Translations under genes and position numbers: made by a program
Part shown: positions 7,374-13,657 of the stretch, one piece after another
Position numbering within the stretch: the stretch's first letter is position 1
How the letters are laid out: each line of letters starts with the position of its first letter
Notes under the pieces: model-generated
What the model was told of the DNA's origin: nothing
The model's input: only the letters and a program-made list of their open reading frames with translations
Databases searched by the model: none
DNA from: Elusimicrobia bacterium GWD2_63_28
Lineage (GTDB): Bacteria > Elusimicrobiota > Elusimicrobia > Elusimicrobiales > UBA9959
Reading direction: 5' to 3'
Assembly: GCA_001799895.1 (NCBI GenBank)
Contig: MGUI01000041.1
Location: forward strand, 1 to 33,884
DNA length: 33,884 nt

Positions 7374-8263
7374 CGCCCTCTGACGGCAGGAAAAGCATTT
7401 TAGACGCCGTGATAATCGGCGGCGGCCCCGCCGGGCTGGCGGCTGGACTGCACCTGGCCCGGGCAGGCCGCAAGGCGCTGCTCGTCGAGCGGGCGGCCCT
7501 GGGCGGGCAGGCGCGGAGCATAGCGCTCTTAGAGAACTACCCGGGTTTCCCGGGCGGCGTTCCCGGCGCCAAACTTATGAAGATCTGGGCGGCGCAGGCC
7601 GCCTCCTGGGGCCTGAAGGCCAAAACCGGTGAAGCCGTGGCTGCAGCACGAAACAGTGCTGGGCTGTTTTCAGTACGGCTTAAGCGTGGCGGCACTCTTA
7701 AAACCCGCTGCGTCCTTTGGTGCGGCGGCGCGGGTTTTCGCAGGCTGGGAGTGCCGGGCGAAAGTGACTTCGCCGGCAGGGGCGTCTGGAATACCGCCGA
7801 CGAGGCCCCGTCTTACGCCGGCAAGACCGTAGCTGTTGTAGGTTCCGGCGAGGCCGCCCTGCAGCAGGCCGCCCTGCTGGCCCGGAGCGCTGGCAGGGTT
7901 TACCTTATTACCAGGAGCGGCAGGCTGAAAGCGCACAAACTGCTCAGGGAAAGATTTTGCAATAGCGGGGCGCTGTGGCTGCCCGGTTTCAGGGTAGCCA
8001 GCCTCCTGGGCGGCGGCAGGCTGAAGGCCGCGGAGCTGGAGACTGTCGCGGGCTCCCGGGAAAAAGTAAAATTGGAACTGGACGCGCTGTTCGTGCTGGT
8101 CGGCAAAGAGCCCCGGAAGGTTCCGGCGGCGTGGGCGCGGCCCCCCGCCGGGTTCTTCGAAGCCGGGGACGCGGCGTCGGGAATATACAGGCAGGTAGCG
8201 GTGGCTGGCGGCGACGGCATACGCGCAGCCATGCGCTGCGTTCGGTACCTGGAGGAATTGTGA
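7370..8263 (+). CDS. Thioredoxin-reductase-like FAD/NAD(P) oxidoreductase without the redox CxxC
   Basis: 297 aa from the ATG at 7370, which overlaps the panD stop (ATGA). It has the FAD-binding GGGPAG motif near residue 17, LLENYPGFPGG, a second nucleotide-binding motif VVGSGEAALQQA near residue 160, and a C-terminal GDAA...RQVAVAGGDG FAD-contact region. All are typical of the low-Mr thioredoxin reductase fold. The position where TrxR has CATCDG reads WNTADEAP, so no redox disulfide can form there. It is therefore more likely an NAD(P)H:acceptor reductase of the TrxR-like ferredoxin/flavodoxin reductase type. Feeding electrons to the radical SAM protein encoded next is possible but not shown. 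A bona fide trxB is present at 21885-22823. Confidence 0.88.
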   Translation: MTPSDGRKSILDAVIIGGGPAGLAAGLHLARAGRKALLVERAALGGQARSIALLENYPGFPGGVPGAKLMKIWAAQAASWGLKAKTGEAVAAARNSAGLFSVRLKRGGTLKTRCVLWCGGAGFRRLGVPGESDFAGRGVWNTADEAPSYAGKTVAVVGSGEAALQQAALLARSAGRVYLITRSGRLKAHKLLRERFCNSGALWLPGFRVASLLGGGRLKAAELETVAGSREKVKLELDALFVLVGKEPRKVPAAWARPPAGFFEAGDAASGIYRQVAVAGGDGIRAAMRCVRYLEEL

Positions 8264-9807
8264 AGGAAATGAAGATCCTCGAGAAGAGGGAAGTGCCGGG
8301 CCTGGCGAGGCTTTACCTGGCCGAGCTGCCCGGCGAAGGCCTGCGGCAGATAGAGTTCGTCGACACCGTAGAGCCCGGCGTGGCTAAAGAAGAAAAATGG
8401 GTGCTGATGATCTCCACGCAGTTCGGCTGCGCCGTCGGGTGCAGCATGTGCGACGCTGGCGCGATGGGCTTCTACGGCAACCTGACCGCGGAGGAAATGC
8501 TGGCGCAGGTGCGCAAGATCGTCGCCGACAATCCCGCCCTGGATCCCCGCTCCCATCCTAAATTCAAGATACACTTCGCCCGCATGGGCGAGCCGGCGCT
8601 GAACCCCGCCGTGCTGGAGGCCTTGGAGCGCCTGCCGGCCGAGTTCCCATTCCCGGGACTAATGCCCAGCATCTCCACCGTAGCGCCCAAAACCCAGGAG
8701 GCGGAAGCTTTCCTGGACCGGCTTATAGAGGTGAAGGATAGCCATTATGCCGGCGGCCGTTTCCAGCTGCAGTTCTCTTTGCACGCCACCGACCCGGCCC
8801 GGCGTAAAAAGATAGTGCCGGTGCCGGTGTGGAGCCCGGAAGAGATAGCCGCCTACGGGGTGCGCTTCGTGCGGCCCGGCGACAGGAAGATCACGCTTAA
8901 CTTCGCCCTGCCGGAGGGCGAGCGCCTGAACGCCGCCGAGCTGCGGCGGGTCTTCGACCCGGCCCTTTTCCTTATAAAAGTCACCCCGATCAACCCTACC
9001 TACACCGCCGACAAGAACGGCTCCTCTTACGTGTGGAACAATCCCCCCGCCGGCCTGGCCGAAGATTCGGCCGCGCTTGAGTCCGCTGGGTTCAAGGTTA
9101 TAATTTCCCCCAGCGCGCCCGAAGAGATAGACGCCGAGACCTCCTGCGGCCAGCTCTGGGCCTCGCGCCTGAAGAAGCGCGCCGCCGCGGCTACGGCCAG
9201 GAAGAGCCAGCGCGGCAGGGACTTGCCTTTCGATACCGCGCGCTCGGCGCTGCTGGTGGTGGACATGCAGGAGTTCTTCCTGAACCCCGCCTCCCCAGCC
9301 TATATGCCGCAGGCGCGGCCGGCGCTGGCCAAAGCCGTCGAACTGGCAAGCGCGTTCAGGGAAGCCGGGCGGCCGGTTTTCTGCACCTCGCACGCCCACC
9401 AGGACCCCGCCTCCGACGGCGGGCTGATGACGCTGTGGTGGAAGCAGGTCTGCCTGGCCGGCACGCCGTGGGCGAAAGTATCGCCGGAACTGGCCCCGCG
9501 CGAGGGCGAAGTGGTGCGCAAATGCGGCTACAGCGCTTTCGCCGGCACCGGCCTGGCCGAGCGGCTGCGGGCTTTGGGCGTTGATTCGCTGGTAGTGGCC
9601 GGCATCAAGACCAATCTGTGCCTGGAATCCACCGTGCGCGCCGCCTTTGACCTGGGTTTCAAATGTATCGTCGCCGAAGACGCCGCCGCCGCCCGCAGCC
9701 CGGAAATCCACGCCGCCGCGCTGGGCAGCCTGGCCGCCGGCTTTGCCATGGTGCGCGATACCGCTGAAATACTCAGCGGCCTGCGGCTGCCGGCCGCTGT
9801 TAAATGA
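8260..9807 (+). CDS. RlmN/Cfr-like radical SAM domain fused to isochorismatase-like cysteine hydrolase
   Basis: 515 aa from the GTG at 8260, chosen because GGAGG (8251-8255) sits 4 nt upstream; an ATG at 8269 is in frame but badly spaced. Residues about 1-315 are RlmN/Cfr-like: cluster cysteines C57, C61, C64 (GCAVGCSMC), RMGEPALNP, FSLHATDPARR and a C-terminal SCGQL with C296, equivalent to the methyl-carrying Cys of RlmN. The partner Cys seven residues before the first cluster Cys is Met50, and the usual N-terminal RNA-binding extension is missing. Residues about 325-515 are an isochorismatase-like hydrolase with a complete triad: D335 (VVDMQEFF), K421 (RKCGYSAF), C454 (TNLCLES). The substrate is unknown. 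The last gene of the operon, it overlaps the convergent receptor gene by 8 bp. Confidence 0.9.
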   Translation: MKEMKILEKREVPGLARLYLAELPGEGLRQIEFVDTVEPGVAKEEKWVLMISTQFGCAVGCSMCDAGAMGFYGNLTAEEMLAQVRKIVADNPALDPRSHPKFKIHFARMGEPALNPAVLEALERLPAEFPFPGLMPSISTVAPKTQEAEAFLDRLIEVKDSHYAGGRFQLQFSLHATDPARRKKIVPVPVWSPEEIAAYGVRFVRPGDRKITLNFALPEGERLNAAELRRVFDPALFLIKVTPINPTYTADKNGSSYVWNNPPAGLAEDSAALESAGFKVIISPSAPEEIDAETSCGQLWASRLKKRAAAATARKSQRGRDLPFDTARSALLVVDMQEFFLNPASPAYMPQARPALAKAVELASAFREAGRPVFCTSHAHQDPASDGGLMTLWWKQVCLAGTPWAKVSPELAPREGEVVRKCGYSAFAGTGLAERLRALGVDSLVVAGIKTNLCLESTVRAAFDLGFKCIVAEDAAAARSPEIHAAALGSLAAGFAMVRDTAEILSGLRLPAAVK

Positions 9808-11557
9808 AACGATAGCCCGCCGAGAACTTGAGCCAGCGCCCCGGCGCGCCGGCGCCCGGTATTTCCTCGTAGCTGGCGTTCAGCAGATTAGTCACGCCTA
9901 CCGCCGCCTCCAGGGCCCCGTATTTCTTCCTGAATTCAGCGTCGGCCAGCACATACCCTTTCTCATTCACCCTGCGCACCGCGGAGAGGTCCAGCCTGAG
10001 GCCGGCCCAGCTCAGGCCCAGGCCGGCTTTATGCCTGGCGTAGCGCAGTGCGTATTTAGAGGCGTAATTGCGCGCCGGGGTGTCTTTGTAGACGTATGAG
10101 TATTGCAGCGTCCCCCTCAAATCTCCGACGAAGACTTCCAGGGCCTCTTCGAACCCCCAAACCCTGGCCTTGCCGATATTATTGGCCGTCCATTGCCCGG
10201 AATTCCCGGTGCGGGTCCAGTCCAGGATGTCCCGTTCGTTCCGCCAGAACAGCGCTGCGCGCAGGCCGAAATCTTCCCCGGACCAGTCCAGGCCGGTCTC
10301 CCAGGACGCGCTCTTTTCTGGTTTAAGCTCGGCGTTGCCGGCATTGGCCGGGTCGCTGTAGTAAAGCTCGGTGAACGAAGGCGCCCGGAAGGAAGTGCCG
10401 GCCGCGGCCCACAGTTTTGTGCCGGGCGCCAGGGCGAAGCCCAGCCGCAGGCCCGGCGAGGCCTGCCAGCCCCAGGCGGAGTGCCGGTCCCCGCGCAGGC
10501 TGGTGTCGGCCTCGACTCCGGGCGCTGGCGAAACCGAGTACTGGGCGAACAAAGCCGCCCGGTACGCGCCGTGCCTGCCGATATTGCCGCTCTCTATCTT
10601 TTCGGCCGAGTATTCTCCGCCGGCGGAGAGGGCGCCGTAGCTCTCCAGGTCTTTTTTTGCCCGCAGTTCGCCGCCCAAAACATAGGTGGTGTGGCTGTTC
10701 GCGTATTTCGCCGAGTTATAGGAATAGCTGAACCTGTCGTCGTGCCTGCGGAAGTAGGCCTTGGGCTCCAGCGCCAGCCCGCCGGCGGAAGTCTTGTGCG
10801 ACAGGGCGGCGAACCTGGTAATGGTCCGCTCCCTTTCCCCGCTGAGGACGGTGCCGTAAAAATCTGAGGCGCCGAAATCCTTGTCTAGGCAGCCGAGGGC
10901 CAGGTTCAGCTCGCCCCAGGGCAGGTCCAGGCTGGACCTGGAGAACAGGTTCTCCGACCTGTGGCCTGTGCCCGGCCTGTAGCCTCCAGACGAAGTCTTT
11001 TCCACGGAAACCGCCTGCCCGAACCCCTTCAACTTCTTGTCGAAGGAGGCGAGGGCGGACCAGGTAGAGAATTCTCCCAGAGTCAGCCGCGCCGACAGGC
11101 GGTCCTTGTCCGGCCTCCGGGTGCGTATGTTCACCGCCCCGGCGTAGGCGTCCGGGCCGTAGACGGAAGAATAGGGCCCGCGCAGCACGTCCGCCCGCTC
11201 CACATCGTAGGCCGTCAGCGGCAGGTCCAGGTTGTGGTGCGCGGTCTGCGGGTCGTTCATCCTCATCCCGTCTATCAGGATGAGGATCTGCTGGAACGAC
11301 GAGCCCCTGAGGGAAAGATCCCCCTGCGCCCCGGCGGAGCCCCGGCGCTGCAGGTCCGTTCCCGCCGCCGAGCCCAGCGCCCCGGCTATGGTGCCGCCGC
11401 CCTGATCGGCGGATACGGCTTCGGCCCAGCCGGGGCGGTACGGCAGCAGGCGCGCCCGGCGCTGAGGCGGCGCGGCTATGTCCAGCGATATTTCGGCGGC
11501 CCCGGCCGCGCCGGCGGCCAGCAGCGTCAGGAAAGGAAAAAGCCTGCTTATTTTCAT
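9800..11557 (-). CDS. TonB-dependent outer-membrane receptor (BtuB-like size and plug)
   Basis: 585 aa. A signal peptide is clear (residues 1 to about 20, MKISRLFPFLTLL...AGA). The plug domain follows, with LQRRGSAGAQGDLSLRGSS, ILILIDGMRMNDPQ and RADVLRGPYSSVYGPDAYAGAVNI. The rest is a beta-barrel rich in alternating aromatic strands, ending in a Phe-Ile terminal strand (SAGYRFI). The length is close to that of cobalamin receptor BtuB. The cargo is not determinable: no cobalamin riboswitch or B12 transport gene is seen nearby, and siderophores or other ligands remain possible. GGGAGA precedes the ATG. Confidence 0.93.
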   Translation of the reverse strand: MKISRLFPFLTLLAAGAAGAAEISLDIAAPPQRRARLLPYRPGWAEAVSADQGGGTIAGALGSAAGTDLQRRGSAGAQGDLSLRGSSFQQILILIDGMRMNDPQTAHHNLDLPLTAYDVERADVLRGPYSSVYGPDAYAGAVNIRTRRPDKDRLSARLTLGEFSTWSALASFDKKLKGFGQAVSVEKTSSGGYRPGTGHRSENLFSRSSLDLPWGELNLALGCLDKDFGASDFYGTVLSGERERTITRFAALSHKTSAGGLALEPKAYFRRHDDRFSYSYNSAKYANSHTTYVLGGELRAKKDLESYGALSAGGEYSAEKIESGNIGRHGAYRAALFAQYSVSPAPGVEADTSLRGDRHSAWGWQASPGLRLGFALAPGTKLWAAAGTSFRAPSFTELYYSDPANAGNAELKPEKSASWETGLDWSGEDFGLRAALFWRNERDILDWTRTGNSGQWTANNIGKARVWGFEEALEVFVGDLRGTLQYSYVYKDTPARNYASKYALRYARHKAGLGLSWAGLRLDLSAVRRVNEKGYVLADAEFRKKYGALEAAVGVTNLLNASYEEIPGAGAPGRWLKFSAGYRFI

Positions 11558-11662
11558 CAGTTTCTCCCGGGGCGGTTGACCGCTCAGCAGGGATATTTTA
11601 GCAAAAACAGCGCAATGCTCTGTTCTGTGCCGGGTGCCGACGGGGGGCGGGGCAGGAAGGCG

Positions 11663-11691
11663 AAAAAAAACCGCGCTTTAAGGGCGCGGTT
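11663..11691 (-). terminator. Rho-independent terminator
   Basis: Perfect 8-bp stem AACCGCGC / GCGCGGTT (11669-11676 with 11684-11691) with a 7-nt loop. On the minus strand it is followed by eight T (11670-11663). It ends the transcript of the gene at 11710-12168. Confidence 0.9.
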
Positions 11692-11709
11692 CTTTTCCTG
11701 TGCGGAGGG

Positions 11710-12168
11710 TTACTTCTTACCGACGTTGGACATGCCGGCCATGTAGAAGAAGGCGAAGCCTGCTACGGCGCCGATGAGCAGGCCGATGGGGCCGCCGATG
11801 AGCGCGAGGCCGAGGTAGGCGCTTATCCCGGTGCGGAAGATGTCGCGGCGGTACTTGCCGAAGAATTCACCGGCCTTTTCGCCCAGGGTGGGCTTGGGCT
11901 TGGCGGGTTCAGAGGAGATTACCACTGCCGGCGGAGTAGGGGTGGTGGGTTTAGCCGGAGTCGTGAGGGTCCAGTCGGGGCTTACCGGGGGCTTTGTGGA
12001 GGACGGCGCGCCAACCACAGTAAGATCCCCGAGGGCTGATTTGCCGAACGGACCGCTCTTGAGAGTATTGTAGGCGTCGCCATTGTAAGGATCGCTGGCG
12101 AAGGCGAACCCGGTGGCCATTATGAAGGAGCCGACGATTATGAGGAAAATCGCTTTAGTGTTTTTCAT
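11710..12168 (-). CDS. Small exported/membrane protein of unknown function
   Basis: 152 aa. The N-terminus is a signal peptide or membrane anchor (residues about 5-24, AIFLIIVGSFIMATGFAFA). A Pro/Thr-rich low-complexity linker follows (about 60-95), then a basic amphipathic stretch. A glycine-rich hydrophobic segment (about 116-143, with GGPIGLLIGAVAGFAFF) probably spans the membrane. I do not recognise a family. It has its own -10 box only 6 nt from the ATG and its own terminator, so it is a single-gene unit. Confidence 0.75.
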   Translation of the reverse strand: MKNTKAIFLIIVGSFIMATGFAFASDPYNGDAYNTLKSGPFGKSALGDLTVVGAPSSTKPPVSPDWTLTTPAKPTTPTPPAVVISSEPAKPKPTLGEKAGEFFGKYRRDIFRTGISAYLGLALIGGPIGLLIGAVAGFAFFYMAGMSNVGKK

Positions 12169-12174
12169 GTTTAT

Positions 12175-12180
12175 ATTATA
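12175..12180 (-). promoter_or_regulatory. -10 box adjacent to start codon (predicted leaderless mRNA)
   Basis: TATAAT on the minus strand, separated by 6 nt (ATAAAC) from the ATG at 12168. Transcription should begin at or within a base or two of the start codon. No Shine-Dalgarno sequence or clear -35 hexamer is seen. Confidence 0.6.
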
Positions 12181-12224
12181 AGTATTACCCTCATTTTTTG
12201 AAAGGGCATTCTTTCCTAAATGGC

Positions 12225-12244
12225 TATAGGTCCAAAGACCTATA
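12225..12244. repeat. Perfect 20-nt inverted repeat
   Basis: The arms TATAGGTC and GACCTATA flank the 4-nt loop CAAA. It lies in the 128-nt gap between the 3' end of the 68-aa gene and the promoter of the gene ending at 11710. No T-tract follows on either strand, so it is an operator, an RNA stem or a weak terminator rather than a standard intrinsic terminator. The arms contain TATAG, the unit also found in the array at 12679-12703. Confidence 0.55.
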
Positions 12245-12296
12245 CGGCCTGGACGCGGAAATAACTGGATTTTGGGAGAGTAAGGGCGGGAGGGGC

Positions 12297-12503
12297 TTAA
12301 AACAGCTTATCCTGGGCCGGTTTGTCCTTCTCTTTATCCGGCTTTTCCCTGCGCCGCAGCCCCGCCTTCTTTACCGCATCCTCCGCCTCGGTGAGCCCGA
12401 GGCGGAAGATGTCCACTATCTGGTAGCCGTCTTCCCGTAACTGCTGCAGTTTCACGTTGTCTTCTTCCGACAGAGAGATGACTATCTGGTAGCGTGGTTT
12501 CAT
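12297..12503 (-). CDS. Small ribbon-helix-helix-like protein, possible autoregulator
   Basis: 68 aa. By eye the fold order matches a MetJ/Arc/CopG-type ribbon-helix-helix: a strand (RYQIVISLS, residues 4-12), helix A (EEDNVKLQQLREDG), a turn, then helix B (IVDIFRLGLTEAEDAVKKAG). A highly charged tail rich in Lys, Glu and Asp follows. It begins one base after the stop of the 49-aa gene and has a good ribosome binding site (GGAAGG), so the two are co-translated. The fold is inferred from pattern alone, and it could also be an antitoxin-like or plasmid-copy-type regulator. Confidence 0.7.
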   Translation of the reverse strand: MKPRYQIVISLSEEDNVKLQQLREDGYQIVDIFRLGLTEAEDAVKKAGLRRREKPDKEKDKPAQDKLF

Positions 12504-12504
12504 T

Positions 12505-12654
12505 TTACCTTCCTTTCCCGGTGTAGGCTAAAGCGAGCTTTATGCGATTGGACCTGGCGGCGCTGGCCCCCATCTTGCCGTCCTTGATCAGGCCGAGCGT
12601 GGCGCACATCCACACTTTGAACTCTGCAGGCAGCATATATTTCTGGGTGTTCAT
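12505..12654 (-). CDS. 49-aa small protein of unknown function, first gene of a two-gene operon
   Basis: The ATG at 12654 follows GGAGG with 5-nt spacing, stronger than any upstream alternative, and a consensus-like promoter begins about 20 nt further up. The protein (starting MNTQKYMLPAEFKVW and ending in a basic KGR tail) is net positive, has no signal peptide and no hydrophobic segment. It contains a short helix-turn-helix-sized middle (LGLIKDGKMGASAARSNRIKLAL). I do not recognise it. Its pairing with an RHH-like protein behind an elaborate promoter is the basis for calling it real. Confidence 0.65.
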   Translation of the reverse strand: MNTQKYMLPAEFKVWMCATLGLIKDGKMGASAARSNRIKLALAYTGKGR

Positions 12655-12678
12655 AACTCCTCCTTGTCCTCGACTGTG

Positions 12679-12711
12679 TATAGTATAGCATAGGATAGTA
12701 TAGTTTGTCAA
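12679..12711 (-). promoter_or_regulatory. Promoter with five tandem NATAG repeats between -35 and -10
   Basis: On the minus strand, TTGACA (12711-12706, perfect -35) and TATACT (12687-12682) are 18 nt apart. On the plus strand, 12679-12703 reads as five consecutive 5-bp units: TATAG, TATAG, CATAG, GATAG, TATAG. Two units equal about one helical turn. The array fills the spacer and the -10, exactly where a repressor would block polymerase. It controls the 49-aa and 68-aa genes. Confidence 0.75.
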
Positions 12712-12829
12712 GGGGTAGTTTTCCCCCCCTGCGGATAAGTATTGTAAAACAAGCACATTTTATTCCCCCTCCCAATGACGCGCCTGCCCTTAAACGCAAA
12801 ATCGCCTGTTTTTCCCGTCGGTAAATTGG

Positions 12830-12835
12830 TAGAAT
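12830..12835 (+). promoter_or_regulatory. -10 box adjacent to the folP start (predicted leaderless mRNA)
   Basis: TAGAAT preceded by TTGG lies 6 nt before the folP ATG at 12842. There is no Shine-Dalgarno sequence in the 6-nt gap. Confidence 0.5.
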
Positions 12836-12841
12836 TTAGAC

Positions 12842-13657
12842 ATGAAGAAGCTTCAATTCCCGCCGGGACGCACCCTGATCTGCGGTATCCTGAACATCAC
12901 GCCAGACTCTTTTTCGGACGGCGGAAAGTGGATATCTCCCGAAGCCGCAGTGTCCCGCGCGCTGGAAATGGAAGCCCAGGGGGCGGACATGCTGGATATT
13001 GGCGGCGAGTCCTCCCGCCCCGGCAGCGCCCCGGTTCCCCTGGAAGAGGAAAAGCGGCGCGTCCTGCCTGTGCTGGAAGCCCTGGCCGGCCGGCTGAAGA
13101 TACCGGTTTCGGTGGATACCTGCAAGCCTGAACTGGCCGAACTGGCCGTGAAGGCCGGTGCGGACTATATAAACAACATTTTCGGCTTTACCCACCCTGC
13201 CATGGTCCGGGCGGCCGCCGCCACCGGTGCGGGGGTAGTTATCATGCATATGAAGGGCGAACCCCGCACCATGCAGGCTGACCCGGTTTACGCTGACGTG
13301 GTGGCTGAAGTGCGGCTTTTCCTGGCTGAAAAGGCCGCCCTGCTGAAGGCGGCCGGCGTTGCGGAGATTATCCTGGACCCCGGCATAGGCTTCGGCAAGA
13401 ACCTGGAGCATAATCTTGCCCTGATAGCCCGCCTCGATGAGATCCGGGCCCTGGGCTACCCGGTCCTGCTGGGCGTTTCCCGCAAAAAATTCATCGGCCT
13501 GCTGGCCGGCGGCGAGCCGCCCGAGCGCCTGAGCGGTACCATAGCCGCCTGCGTGGCCGGCGCCGCGGCGGGGGCCGACATCCTCCGCGTGCACGACGTG
13601 GCCGAATGCCGCAAGGCCATGCTGGTGGCCGACGCCATAAAGGCCGCCAGGAAATGA
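12842..13657 (+). CDS. folP: Dihydropteroate synthase
   Basis: 271 aa TIM-barrel enzyme condensing 6-hydroxymethyl-dihydropterin diphosphate with p-aminobenzoate. It shows GILNITPDSFSDGG, DIGGESSRPGS, PVSVDTCKPE, INNIFGF, VIMHMKGEPRTMQ, DPGIGFGKN, LLGVSRKKFIG and a terminal RVHDV. All the substrate-binding motifs (Asp, Lys, Arg) are present. It overlaps the folK-folC fusion by 4 bp (ATGA), so folate synthesis genes are co-translated. Confidence 0.97.
   Translation: MKKLQFPPGRTLICGILNITPDSFSDGGKWISPEAAVSRALEMEAQGADMLDIGGESSRPGSAPVPLEEEKRRVLPVLEALAGRLKIPVSVDTCKPELAELAVKAGADYINNIFGFTHPAMVRAAAATGAGVVIMHMKGEPRTMQADPVYADVVAEVRLFLAEKAALLKAAGVAEIILDPGIGFGKNLEHNLALIARLDEIRALGYPVLLGVSRKKFIGLLAGGEPPERLSGTIAACVAGAAAGADILRVHDVAECRKAMLVADAIKAARK

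Noticed and set aside
7975..8259. Upstream extension of the radical SAM fusion
   Set aside because: It is out-of-frame sequence of the preceding flavoprotein gene. The GTG at 8260 has GGAGG at the right distance.
11558..11662. Possible cobalamin riboswitch upstream of the BtuB-like receptor
   Set aside because: The leader on the minus strand is short, and I see none of the conserved B12-box or core elements. The only clear hairpin is the terminator of the gene further upstream.
12198..12440. 80-codon plus-strand frame between the small genes
   Set aside because: It covers the inverted repeat and runs antisense to the RHH-like gene, without a ribosome binding site or sensible protein features.
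12775..13131. Plus-strand frame starting before folP
   Set aside because: It is an out-of-frame shadow of folP with Arg/Gly/Pro-rich sequence.
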